Of a stretch of DNA of 64,000 nt, positions 34,405 through 43,055 are shown piece after piece. Source of the DNA: Janthinobacterium sp. SUN073 (GTDB taxonomy: Bacteria > Pseudomonadota > Gammaproteobacteria > Burkholderiales > Burkholderiaceae_D); NCBI RefSeq assembly GCF_030397665.1, contig NZ_JAPUBT010000006.1:269797-333796 (forward strand), given 5' to 3'. The position numbers were made by a program, and so were the translations under genes. The notes under the pieces were generated by a model, which saw nothing but the letters and a program-made list of their open reading frames with translations, was not told the origin of the DNA and did no database searches. The stretch's first letter is position 1. The number at the start of each line of letters is the position of its first letter.

Positions 34405-36015
34405 TTATTTTGCTTGCTCGCGCGCCTTGCCAAACGCGTCGCCCGCCTTCCACGCCGGCATTTTCGCCGCGTTGGCCACGGCTTGCCCCAGGTTCAGCGT
34501 AAATTGCGCCTGCTGCGTCATGCCGGACAAATCCCAGCTGGCATCGTACTCATCGGTGACTTGATGGTAGCGGGGGCCGTAGGCGGCCGCCTTGGCTTTC
34601 GACTCTGCCACGTCCTTGATGTACTCGCGTCCGCCATTGATGGAAAACGCGGGCACGCCCGCCTTGGCAAAGCTGAAATGGTCGCTGCGGAAATAGCCGC
34701 CGGCCAGGTCGGGACGCGCTTGGGCAATGTGCATGCCCATGGCTTTGGCGGTTGCCGCCGCCATCGCCCCCAAGTCCGTGCGCTCGCTGCCTTGCGCGCC
34801 GATGTCATGCGTGGCGCCGACGAAATTCAAGCTATCGAGGTTCAGCGCGGCCGCCGTCTTATTCAAGGGCCACAGCGGGTCGGCCGCATAGGCCGCGCTG
34901 CCCAATAAACCCTGCTCTTCGGCCGCCACCCACAGGAAGATCTGCGTGCGCTTCGCCGGTTGCTTCACGGCTTCCTGCGCCATGGCCAGCAAGCCTGCAA
35001 TGCCCGAGGCATTGTCGACGGCGCCGTTGTAAATCGTGTCTCGAGAGTCACCTTGCTGGCCCAGGTGGTCCCAGTGGCCGCTGTAGATGACGGCTTCATC
35101 CTTCAATGCAGCGTCGGTGCCCGGCACCATGCCGGCGATATTGAATTGTTCCACCTTGCGCACGATGGACTTCATTTCGCCGCTCAACTTGGCGTTCAAG
35201 GCGACGGCCTTGAAGTCCTTGCTTTCCGCTTGCGCGCGCAAGGCGTCCAGGTCTTGCCCGCCGGCCGCAAACAAGCGACGCGCCGCGTCTTCCTCGATCC
35301 AGCCCTGCAGGGGAGTGCCGGCAGTACGGTCCGCCAACTGGAAGCGCTCGCTGCCGCTCCAGCTGTTCTGCACCACGCTCCAGTCGTACGAAGCCGACGG
35401 TTTCGTGTGGATCAGCAATACGCCAGCGGCGCCCTGGCGTTTGGCTTCTTCGAATTTGTAGGTCCAGCGGCCATAATAGGTCAACGCCTTGCCTGCGAAG
35501 CGGTTCGGATCAAGCGCGGTCGGCTGCGGGTCGTTGACCATCATGACGACGATCTTGTTTTTGACATCGACACCCTTGAAATCGTTCCAGCCCTCTTCCG
35601 GTGCCGTGATGCCGTAGCCGACGAACACCAGCGGCGCGTCGAAGGTGTGGGCGGCAACGGAGTCGCCCGTGGCCCAGACCCAGTCCGGACCGAACGCCAG
35701 CGGCACGGCCTTGCCACCGGCCAGCGCCTGCAGGCTGCTCGCGGCAGGCAGCGACTTCACGCCGGCGATTTGCACGCTCTGGCGGTAGCTGTTGCCGCGC
35801 ACGGGACGCAAACCGGCCATCTGCGCCTGGGTTTCCAGATACGCCACCGTCAGGTCGGCGCCCCGTTGGCCCGTGCCCCGGCCTTCCAGCAAATCGTTGG
35901 ACAGGAAGGCCAGGTGGGCGCGCAGCGGCGCTTCCTGTACCACGGGCAAACCGGCAGCGGCTTGGGCGGAAAACGCCAGCGCAGTCAAGGCGAGGGAAGA
36001 AAACAGCTTCTGCAT
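34405..36015 (-). CDS. M28 family zinc aminopeptidase, secreted
   Basis: A 536-residue exported peptidase. A signal peptide (about 1-19, ending AQA) is followed by an N-terminal domain, an inserted PA domain (about 135-260: DVKNKIVVMMVNDPQ, YDWSVVQNSWSG) and the M28 catalytic core. Metal and catalytic motifs seen are IYSGHWDHLGQQG (His and Asp), NGAVDNASGIAGLL (Asp), WVAAEEQGLLGS (Glu-Glu) and SDHFSFAKAGVPAF (late His). It probably trims peptides in the periplasm or outside the cell. AGGA lies four bases before the ATG. Confidence 0.94.
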   Translation of the reverse strand: MQKLFSSLALTALAFSAQAAAGLPVVQEAPLRAHLAFLSNDLLEGRGTGQRGADLTVAYLETQAQMAGLRPVRGNSYRQSVQIAGVKSLPAASSLQALAGGKAVPLAFGPDWVWATGDSVAAHTFDAPLVFVGYGITAPEEGWNDFKGVDVKNKIVVMMVNDPQPTALDPNRFAGKALTYYGRWTYKFEEAKRQGAAGVLLIHTKPSASYDWSVVQNSWSGSERFQLADRTAGTPLQGWIEEDAARRLFAAGGQDLDALRAQAESKDFKAVALNAKLSGEMKSIVRKVEQFNIAGMVPGTDAALKDEAVIYSGHWDHLGQQGDSRDTIYNGAVDNASGIAGLLAMAQEAVKQPAKRTQIFLWVAAEEQGLLGSAAYAADPLWPLNKTAAALNLDSLNFVGATHDIGAQGSERTDLGAMAAATAKAMGMHIAQARPDLAGGYFRSDHFSFAKAGVPAFSINGGREYIKDVAESKAKAAAYGPRYHQVTDEYDASWDLSGMTQQAQFTLNLGQAVANAAKMPAWKAGDAFGKAREQAK

Positions 36016-36152
36016 AAGATCCTTTGGGTAAGAGGAGGAAAGCGGTCCGGCGGATAGCCGGGCCGGCGATTGTATGCCATGGGGAAAGATGGATCAAAAT
36101 GCGGACGAAAAAAATCCCCGCAGCAAGGGCGGGGATAGACCATGGGGAAGCC

Positions 36153-36989
36153 TCAGACCAGCAGGGCCGCCGCCAGCGATTCGATCTCTTCGGCCGATTC
36201 CTCGAGGATCGTGTGCAGGGTGCTGCCGCCAATCCCGAAGTCGATCTTCGCCGCTGCCAGGCGCCGCTCGGCGCTTTCCGGCGGGTGCAGGGGCGAGCCG
36301 ACAGGCGACAGATCGTTGGCCAGCACCAGGGTCGCGCCCAAGGTGCGGGGCGGGAATGGGCTGCCGCCATGCCACATGCCTTCCACGGCCTGCAAGACCA
36401 TGTCGGGTACTTGCAGCTGGCGCAGCACGCCACGGCCGATCAGTTTTTCGCCGTATTCGATCCAGTCTTCCGTGTTGTCGTCGAGCAAGCCCGGATACTC
36501 CTCGGCGCGCGACAGCAGATAAAAGCCGCCCACCTCGTGCACGATGGCGGCGAACATGGCCGTTTCCACGTCCACATGTGTGACTTTCCGGGCAATCACC
36601 TGGCTCAATGCCGCCACGTGGGCCGTGTGCTCCCACAGCTTGGCCCCCTTGGCGCGCAATTGCGGGTCAGTAATCTGGCTGCCCAGCTGGCGCACGATGA
36701 CGGACGCCACCATCGACTTTAATGTAGCAAATCCCAGGCGCGAGACGGCTGCGCGCACATTGGCAATTTCATTGCCGGAACGGTTGTAGGCGGCCGAGTT
36801 GGCCAAGGCCACGACCCGCGCCGATAGCAGCGGCTCGGCCATGACCATGCGGGCGGCCGCTTCGATATGGCAATCGGGGTCATCCAGCGCTTCCTGCAGC
36901 TTCAAGGTGGCTTTGACGTTGGCGGGGAACGTCAACTCGCCCTTGCTCGCTTGCAGCGCGATAATCTTGAATACTTCCAGTCTGTCCAT
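36153..36989 (-). CDS. HDOD domain protein
   Basis: A 278-residue single-domain HDOD protein. The pattern is seen in LPANVKATLKLQEALDDPDCHIEAAARM-type helices, LLSARVVALANSAAYNRSG, then VSRLGFATLKSMV and the LWEHTAHVAALSQVIA block where HD-type residues occur. HDOD proteins lack classical HD phosphohydrolase activity and act in signalling, often with c-di-GMP or chemotaxis pathways. No GGDEF or EAL domain is fused. GGAG lies eight bases upstream. It follows the BMP gene by 121 bp on the same strand but is probably separate. Confidence 0.88.
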   Translation of the reverse strand: MDRLEVFKIIALQASKGELTFPANVKATLKLQEALDDPDCHIEAAARMVMAEPLLSARVVALANSAAYNRSGNEIANVRAAVSRLGFATLKSMVASVIVRQLGSQITDPQLRAKGAKLWEHTAHVAALSQVIARKVTHVDVETAMFAAIVHEVGGFYLLSRAEEYPGLLDDNTEDWIEYGEKLIGRGVLRQLQVPDMVLQAVEGMWHGGSPFPPRTLGATLVLANDLSPVGSPLHPPESAERRLAAAKIDFGIGGSTLHTILEESAEEIESLAAALLV

Positions 36990-37110
36990 GGGTCGATCTC
37001 CGGTACGGGCCTATGCAGGCTCAGCTATGTGGATGGGCCGGGAATGCGCATGTATCCCCGGCCTTGCTCCCGTTTCCGGCAATATTACAGCAAGTTCAAA
37101 CTCAAACCTA

Positions 37111-38187
37111 TTACTTTCCGGAAACTTTCCCTGCCACGCCTTCGACAAAATAATCCATCTTCGTCAGCGCCGCATCGTCCAGCACGCCTTTCTCCAGGCG
37201 CACCTTGCCATCGTTATCCTTGATCGGCGCGCTGAAAGGATTGAGCTTGCCAGCCACCAAGTCTTTCTCGCGCGCCAATACAAACTGTTTCACATCGGCG
37301 GGCACGGCGGCGTTGATGCCTTCCAGCTTGACCATGCCATCCTTGATGCCGCCCCAGGTGCTGCTGGACTTCCACGTACCGTCCAGCACAGCTTGCGCCT
37401 GCTTCGTATAGTACTCGCCCCAATGGTGGGTGACGGCGGCCAGCTGCGCCTTCGGTCCGTACTTTTTCATGTCCGAGTGGTAGGCGATCGCATACTTGCC
37501 CTTTTCTTCCGCCGCCTGCACCACGGCGGTCGAGTCCGTGTGGTGGGTGACCACGTCGGCGCCCTGGCCTATCAGGGTGATGGCCGCGTCGCGTTCCTTG
37601 CCCGGATCGAACCAGCTATTTACCCACACCACTTTCACTTCCGCCTTGGGGTCGACGCTGCGCATGCCGCGCGTGAAGGCGTTGACGCCTTGCAACACTT
37701 CCGGAATGGGAAACGCCGCCACATAACCGGCCACATGCGTCTTGCTCATCTTGCCTGCCAGCACGCCGGCCAGGTAGCGGCCCTCGTAGAAACGGGCATT
37801 CGTGTTGGCCACGTTGACGGCCGTCTTGTAGCCAGTCAGGTGGATGAACTTCACATTAGGAAATTGCTTCGCCACTTTCAAGGTGGGATTCATGTAACCG
37901 AACGAGGTCGTGATGACCAGCTTGCTGCCCGTTTGCGCCAGGTCGCGGATCACGCGTTCCGCATCGGCGCTCTCCGGCACGTTTTCCACAAACCTGGTGG
38001 TGATCTTGTTGCCCAGCGCCTTTTCCATTTCCTTGCGCGCCAGGTCATGCTGGGTGGTCCAGCCCGCGTCACCGATGGGGCTGATGTAAACAAAACCGAC
38101 GTTCAGCGGCGCAGCGGCCGGTGCGGCGGCCATGGCAGGCATCAGAATGGCACTGCAAACGGCGGCGCACAGTAATTTCTTGGACAT
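37111..38187 (-). CDS. BMP-family ABC transporter substrate-binding protein
   Basis: A 358-residue periplasmic binding protein of the basic-membrane-protein/PnrA group, which binds nucleosides. A signal peptide (about 1-21, ending AMAA) precedes LNVGFVYISPIGDAGWTTQHD, the hallmark start of this family; TTSFGYMNP and GADVVTHHTDS are other conserved blocks. It is the last gene of a four-gene operon with an ATPase and two permeases, 21 bp after the second permease. AAGGA lies five bases before the ATG. Purine nucleosides are the likely ligands. Confidence 0.93.
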   Translation of the reverse strand: MSKKLLCAAVCSAILMPAMAAAPAAAPLNVGFVYISPIGDAGWTTQHDLARKEMEKALGNKITTRFVENVPESADAERVIRDLAQTGSKLVITTSFGYMNPTLKVAKQFPNVKFIHLTGYKTAVNVANTNARFYEGRYLAGVLAGKMSKTHVAGYVAAFPIPEVLQGVNAFTRGMRSVDPKAEVKVVWVNSWFDPGKERDAAITLIGQGADVVTHHTDSTAVVQAAEEKGKYAIAYHSDMKKYGPKAQLAAVTHHWGEYYTKQAQAVLDGTWKSSSTWGGIKDGMVKLEGINAAVPADVKQFVLAREKDLVAGKLNPFSAPIKDNDGKVRLEKGVLDDAALTKMDYFVEGVAGKVSGK

Positions 38188-38208
38188 GGTTTTCCTTGTG
38201 GTGAGTGA

Positions 38209-39138
38209 TTAATTTCCGGGATTGAAATTTTTCCCCAGCGAAGCGGGCATGTTGAGCTTGATGTAATTGGCATTGCTGGAAATGAGGACCAGCACGACGA
38301 TGGCCGCCACATACGGCAGCATCGACAGCAGCTGCGAGGCGATCGGCACGCCCAGCGCCTGCGCATGGAAGGTCAGAATGGTGATGCCGCCAAACAGGTA
38401 GGCGCCGCCCACGACGCGCGCGGGGCGCCAGGTGGCAAACGTGGTCAGCGCCAGCGCGATCCATCCGCGCCCCGCCACCATGCCCTCGACCCACAGCGGC
38501 GTGTACACGAGCGATAAAAACGCGCCGGCCAGGCCGCAGCAGGCGCCGCCGAACAGCACGGCCGCCAGGCGGATGCGGCGCACGGGATAGCCGAGCGCAT
38601 GCGCGGACGCGGGAGATTCGCCCACGGCGCGCAGCACCAGTCCCGCCCGCGTGCGGTACAGAAACCAGGCGATGGCCACGCACAGCAGCAGCGACAGATA
38701 CACCATCGGATGCTGGCGGAACAGGGCCGGTCCCAGCACGGGAATGTCTTCCAGGAAGGGGATGCCGAAGCGGCCGTTCTGCAAGCTGTTGCCCACATAC
38801 TTCAGGCCGATGTAGGTGGAGGCGCCCGCGCCGAACAGCGACAAGGCCAGGCCCGTCGCGTACTGGTTCGTGCCCAGCCATACGGTCAGCCAGGCAAAGA
38901 AGCCGGACAGCACCATGCTGGCGCCCGCCCCCGCCAGAAAACCCAGGGTGGGGCTGCCCGTGTTGACGGCCACGGCAAAGCCCGTGATGGCCGAGACCAG
39001 CATCATGCCTTCCGCGCCCAGGTTCACCACGCCCGCCTTTTCATTGACGAGCAAACCGAGCGCGGCGAGCATCAGCGGCGTGCCCGCGTTGATGCTGGCG
39101 GCGATCAAGGGCGCTATCGTCAGGGCCAGGTTATCCAT
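38209..39138 (-). CDS. Nucleoside ABC transporter permease 2
   Basis: A 309-residue inner-membrane permease of the BPD-transp-2 family. Eight to ten hydrophobic segments are visible. Family blocks include LTIAPLIAASINAGTPLMLAALGLL, GEKAGV-like NEKAGVVNLGAEGMML and the cytoplasmic coupling loop with TRAGLVLRAVGESPASAHALG. It pairs with the upstream permease, overlapping it by eight bases. GGAG lies five bases before the ATG. Together they should form the membrane channel for nucleosides delivered by the BMP protein. Confidence 0.93.
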   Translation of the reverse strand: MDNLALTIAPLIAASINAGTPLMLAALGLLVNEKAGVVNLGAEGMMLVSAITGFAVAVNTGSPTLGFLAGAGASMVLSGFFAWLTVWLGTNQYATGLALSLFGAGASTYIGLKYVGNSLQNGRFGIPFLEDIPVLGPALFRQHPMVYLSLLLCVAIAWFLYRTRAGLVLRAVGESPASAHALGYPVRRIRLAAVLFGGACCGLAGAFLSLVYTPLWVEGMVAGRGWIALALTTFATWRPARVVGGAYLFGGITILTFHAQALGVPIASQLLSMLPYVAAIVVLVLISSNANYIKLNMPASLGKNFNPGN

Positions 39139-40207
39139 GTTTTCTCCAGCGCAATTTGTATTGGATCAGCACGTCGCAAGCGAGCAAGGCGAACAGCAAG
39201 ATGCCCTGGAACACGCCCGTGATGGCACTGGGCAAGCCGAGCCGCGATTGCGCCAGTTCGCCGCCGATATAGAACAGGGCCATGACGAAGCTGGAAAAGA
39301 GGACGCCGACGGGATGCAGCCGCCCCACGAAAGCGACGATGATGGCGGCAAAGCCGTAGCCGGGCGAGACCGTGGGCGTCAACTGCCCCATCGGTCCCAG
39401 CACTTCGCAGGCACCCGCCAGGCCGGACAGGGCGCCGCAGATCAGCAGGGACGACCACAAAGTCTTGCGCGAAGAAAAACCCGCATACCGCGCGGCGGCG
39501 GGCGCCATGCCGCCCACGCGCAGGCGAAAACCCGAAATGCTGCGCGACAAATACAGCCAGCCGCCCAGCGAGGCCAGCAAGGCGAAGATGATACCCACAT
39601 GCAAGCGCGTGTCGCTGATCACCATCGGCAACAGCAAGCCGTCGGACAGCAGTTTCGACTGAGGGAAGTTGAAGCCTTCCGGGTCGCGCAGCACGCCATA
39701 CACGAGATAGCTGAGCAGCAATTGGGCGATGTAGACCAGCATCAGCGAGACGAGGATTTCGCTGGCGTTGTAGCGGTCGCGCAGCCAGGCCACCAGGCCC
39801 GCCCACGCCATGCCGCCCGCCATGCCAGCCAGCAGGGACACGCCGATGACGGTCGCGCCGCCGACGCCATCGTCCAGGTACAGGGCTGCCGCGCCGCCGC
39901 AGATGGCGCCCAGGGTCAGCTGCCCTTCCGCGCCGATGTTATAAATGTTGGCGCGAAAGCAGATGGCCAGGCCCACGGCGATCAACAGCAGCGGCGCCAC
40001 CTTGATGCCCAGCTCGGACCAGCCGTGCGCGTCGCGCAAGGGCTCCACGAAGAAGACGGCCAGTCCCGCCAGCGGATCGTGTCCCAGCGCAACAAATAGC
40101 AGCGCGCCGCACAGCACAGTCAGCAGCACGGCCAGCACGGGCGACAGCCACGACATCAGCCGCGACGGGGTTGGCCGGGCTTCCAGGCGCAAGGCAAACT
40201 TAACCAT
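39131..40207 (-). CDS. Nucleoside ABC transporter permease 1
   Basis: A 358-residue inner-membrane permease of the same family. It has about ten hydrophobic segments, the block ICFRANIYNIGAEGQLTLGAICGG, which is typical of the larger subunit in BMP systems, and a coupling loop near SISGFRLRVGGMAPAAARYAG. Eight-base overlaps with the ATPase gene upstream and the other permease downstream indicate translational coupling and a fixed stoichiometry. Confidence 0.93.
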   Translation of the reverse strand: MVKFALRLEARPTPSRLMSWLSPVLAVLLTVLCGALLFVALGHDPLAGLAVFFVEPLRDAHGWSELGIKVAPLLLIAVGLAICFRANIYNIGAEGQLTLGAICGGAAALYLDDGVGGATVIGVSLLAGMAGGMAWAGLVAWLRDRYNASEILVSLMLVYIAQLLLSYLVYGVLRDPEGFNFPQSKLLSDGLLLPMVISDTRLHVGIIFALLASLGGWLYLSRSISGFRLRVGGMAPAAARYAGFSSRKTLWSSLLICGALSGLAGACEVLGPMGQLTPTVSPGYGFAAIIVAFVGRLHPVGVLFSSFVMALFYIGGELAQSRLGLPSAITGVFQGILLFALLACDVLIQYKLRWRKHG

Positions 40208-41714
40208 GGACTGCCTCCTGCGGCCACAGCCCGCTCATCCATTGCCCCACCTGCGCCACGCTGGCCTCGCCCACCTCCAGCGAAGGTGAAATCTTTCCTT
40301 TCGCCATCACCAACAGGCGGTCGCTGATCTCGAACAATTCATCGAGTTCCTCCGAGACGACGAGCAACGCGCAACCGGCGTCGCGCAGTGCCAGCAATTC
40401 GGCGCGGATTTGCGCGGCGGCGCCCACGTCCACGCCCCAGGTCGGCTGCGCCACCACCAGCACGGTGGGCTCGCGCATGACTTCGCGTCCGACTATGTAT
40501 TTCTGCAAATTGCCTCCAGACAAGCTGCGCGCCAGCGCCTGCGGCCCGCCCGCCTTCACCTGGAAGCGGGCGATGATGGCGGCCGCCCGCTGCGCGATGA
40601 CGGTATGACGCACGAAGCCGTGGCGGATGGTGGCGGGTGTCTGCAAGCTCAACAGCACGTTGTCGGCCAGCCCCATGTCGGGCACGGCACCGCGTCCCAG
40701 CCGCTCCTCCGGCACGAAGCCGAAGCCCAGCGCGCGCCGGCGTCCCGGCGGCAAGCGGCCTGCCGGCGTGCCGTTCAGCACGATGCTGGCGGGGGCCGCG
40801 CGCATGTCCTCACCCGACAGGGCCGCCAGCAATTCCTGCTGGCCATTGCCGGACACGCCCGCGATGCCGACGATCTCGCCAGCGCGCACGTCGAAATTGA
40901 TGTCCGTCAACTGCGTGGCAAACGGGTGGCTCTTCGGCAAGTCCAGCTGCCGCACGCTCAGCATGACGGCACCGGGCGTGCGCGCCACGCGCGTGACGGC
41001 GGGCGGTTCGGCACCGATCATCATGCGCGACAGGCTGGCCGCCGATTCCTGGGTGGGGTCGCACACGCCAGCGTTCTTGCCGGCGCGCACCACCGTGCAG
41101 GTATGGCACAGGGCGCGGATTTCGTCGAGCTTGTGGCTGATGTACAGGATGCTGCAGCCTTCGGCCGCCAACTGGCGCAAGGTAGTAAACAGTTTCTCCA
41201 CGGCGCCCGGCGTCAGCACGGACGTCGGTTCATCGAGGATCAACAGTTGCGGTTTGGCCAGCAGGGCGCGCACGATTTCCACGCGCTGGCATTCGCCCAC
41301 CGACAAGGTGTGCACGTGGCGCTGCGGTTCCAGGTCCAGGCCGTACTGGCGCGCCGTCGCCTCGATGCGCTGCGCCAGTTCCGCCATGTTGGTGCCTGCG
41401 GGCAAACCGAGGGCGATGTTTTCCGTCACGGTGAGCGTGTCGAACAGGGAAAAGTGCTGGAACACCATGGCAATGCCCAGCGCGCGCGCGGCCGACGGGT
41501 TGGCGATCTCGACCTCGCGGCCATTCCACAGGATGCGGCCGCCATCGGGCTGCACGGCGCCATAGATGATTTTCATCAAGGTCGATTTGCCGGCACCGTT
41601 CTCGCCGAGCACGGCGTGAATCTGTCCGGGCGCCACGGTGAGGTGAATGCCGTCATTCGCCACCACGGACGGATAGCGCTTGCTGATGTCGTGTAATTCC
41701 AGACGTGCCGTCAT
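40200..41714 (-). CDS. Nucleoside ABC transporter ATP-binding protein (double ABC)
   Basis: A 504-residue ATPase with two ABC domains, as in RbsA/YufO-type importers. Domain 1 (about 5-240) has Walker A GENGAGKST, signature LSVGECQ and Walker B LLILDEPTSVL. Domain 2 (about 255-500) has a degenerate P-loop GVSGNGQQE and signature LSGGNLQ, with VLVVAQPTWGVDV in place of a full Walker B; one degenerate site is normal in this class. First gene of the operon; the upstream region contains several palindromes. Confidence 0.95.
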   Translation of the reverse strand: MTARLELHDISKRYPSVVANDGIHLTVAPGQIHAVLGENGAGKSTLMKIIYGAVQPDGGRILWNGREVEIANPSAARALGIAMVFQHFSLFDTLTVTENIALGLPAGTNMAELAQRIEATARQYGLDLEPQRHVHTLSVGECQRVEIVRALLAKPQLLILDEPTSVLTPGAVEKLFTTLRQLAAEGCSILYISHKLDEIRALCHTCTVVRAGKNAGVCDPTQESAASLSRMMIGAEPPAVTRVARTPGAVMLSVRQLDLPKSHPFATQLTDINFDVRAGEIVGIAGVSGNGQQELLAALSGEDMRAAPASIVLNGTPAGRLPPGRRRALGFGFVPEERLGRGAVPDMGLADNVLLSLQTPATIRHGFVRHTVIAQRAAAIIARFQVKAGGPQALARSLSGGNLQKYIVGREVMREPTVLVVAQPTWGVDVGAAAQIRAELLALRDAGCALLVVSEELDELFEISDRLLVMAKGKISPSLEVGEASVAQVGQWMSGLWPQEAVHG

Positions 41715-42103
41715 TGTTTTTTTCGTGCCTCGCTAAGTTGTCCGTCTATCGATCAGCGCGGCATCAAGCCATCGCGATAGCTATCGTATCGGCATCCGCG
41801 GATGCTGGGGGGCTGGCATTTTGTAGTCCATTTCTATTTCTACAAAAAAACAACACCTGTATACAATTTTGAAAAAAATTAGCTGCTTTGCAGCCCCCGC
41901 CTTGCCCCACAAGGGCTGGAAGATGCGATGATTATATGCAAGAAATGATAGTAGGTATGTAAATACTGCATATTATCTGACGCCGCGCCTCTCGCATCAT
42001 GGATTGAACGGCGCGCATTCTGCGGCAACGCAGCGCATCATGCGCCCTACGCGCCCCGCCATCCCTTGTATCCGTTTTCCAACACCGCCATCAGGAGCCG
42101 AAA
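41715..42103. promoter_or_regulatory. 389-bp divergent control region with palindromes
   Basis: This gap separates the leftward ABC operon from the rightward tsx-like gene. It holds CGATAGCTATCG (41775-41786), GCATCCGCGGATGC (41792-41805), an inverted repeat TTTTGTAG/CTACAAAA (41819-41826 and 41840-41847) and TGTATACA (41858-41865). The last resembles GntR-type operators; the first two would lie in the 5' leader of the ABC mRNA and could form hairpins. No purine riboswitch core was recognised. The rest, up to the tsx start, is AT-rich and presumably carries the promoters. Confidence 0.45.
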
Positions 42104-42973
42104 GTGCCAAAAATCTTACCGTGTCTGTTGCCTTGCCTGTGCCTTGCCACGACCCTGGGCCTGGGAGCGACCGCCCAGGCTGCCGAATGGAGCGATACCT
42201 CGCTCAGCTGGCGCGCCGGCAATGACTACCGCGAGCCGTTCAATCCCGATGACATCAAGAAAAACATCTTTGCCATCACGCATGCCAGCGGCTACAAATA
42301 CGGCAGCAACTTCGTCAATCTCGATTTCCTGATCTCCGACAGCAAGGACCCTGGCGCGCTGGGCAAAACCTCCGGCGCGCAAGAGGCGTATCTGGTGTAC
42401 CGCAACACCATCGACATCGGCAAGGTGCGCGGCAGTGACATCAAGTTCGGCCCCGTGCGCGGCGTCGGCGTCACCCTGGGTTTCGACGTCAACACGAAAA
42501 ATGACGTCGGCTACAACTCGCGCAAGCGCATGCTGGTGGCAGGCCCGACCTTGATGTGGGACGTGCCCGGCTTCTTCAACACCAGCCTGCTGTTGCTGCG
42601 TGAAAGCAACGCCCCCAGCGGCGCCTTCCCGCCCATCTCGCAAGTGACGGGCCGCTACACGTATAAAACGCACGCCATGCTGACGGGCGCCTGGGCCATT
42701 CCCCTGTCGCCGCTGTTCTCGTTCGAAGGTTTCTTTAACCTCATCGACTCCAAAGGCAAGGATGAAGTGGGACGCAAGACGGCGGTGGAAACGAATATCG
42801 ACATGCAAGTGATGTACGACGTGGGCGCGGCCCTCGGCAGCGCCAAGAACACCTTCCGCGTGGGCCTGGAATACCAGTACTGGAAGAACAAGTTCGGCAA
42901 CTCGGCCGCCACCACGGGCAATGTGGGCCAGACGGCGAAGACGCCGATGATACGCGCGGAGTACCATTTCTAA
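42104..42973 (+). CDS. tsx: Tsx-like nucleoside-specific outer-membrane channel
   Basis: A 289-residue outer-membrane beta-barrel of the Tsx/OmpK family that lets nucleosides into the periplasm. A signal peptide (about 1-26, ending AQA) is followed by AEWSDTSLSWRAGNDYREPFNP, characteristic of the family, and by alternating beta strands ending in YHF. The start codon is GTG at 42104, supported by AGGAG six bases upstream. It is divergent from the nucleoside ABC operon, so the two give a complete outer- and inner-membrane uptake route. Confidence 0.92.
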   Translation: MPKILPCLLPCLCLATTLGLGATAQAAEWSDTSLSWRAGNDYREPFNPDDIKKNIFAITHASGYKYGSNFVNLDFLISDSKDPGALGKTSGAQEAYLVYRNTIDIGKVRGSDIKFGPVRGVGVTLGFDVNTKNDVGYNSRKRMLVAGPTLMWDVPGFFNTSLLLLRESNAPSGAFPPISQVTGRYTYKTHAMLTGAWAIPLSPLFSFEGFFNLIDSKGKDEVGRKTAVETNIDMQVMYDVGAALGSAKNTFRVGLEYQYWKNKFGNSAATTGNVGQTAKTPMIRAEYHF

Positions 42974-42996
42974 GAATCATTGTCACGCATCAACAT

Positions 42997-43055
42997 CCAC
43001 GGTCGCGCCTGATGCCAGCATGAAGCTTTCCAGCTGGCGGAGAGCGCGACCGTGG
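42997..43055 (+). promoter_or_regulatory. tssF: Nested hairpin covering the tssF start codon
   Basis: CCACGGTCGCGC (42997-43008) and GCGCGACCGTGG (43044-43055) are perfect 12-base inverted arms. Inside, GCCAGC (43014-43019) pairs with GCTGGC (43033-43038). The right outer arm includes the GTG start of tssF (43052-43054) and the purine-rich GGAG (43039-43042) lies in the bulge between the stems. In mRNA this should hide the start codon. It is not followed by a T-run, so termination is unlikely. Confidence 0.6.

Noticed and set aside
41715..42103. Purine riboswitch upstream of the nucleoside ABC operon
   Set aside because: No conserved purine-riboswitch core or three-way junction was found; only palindromes are visible.
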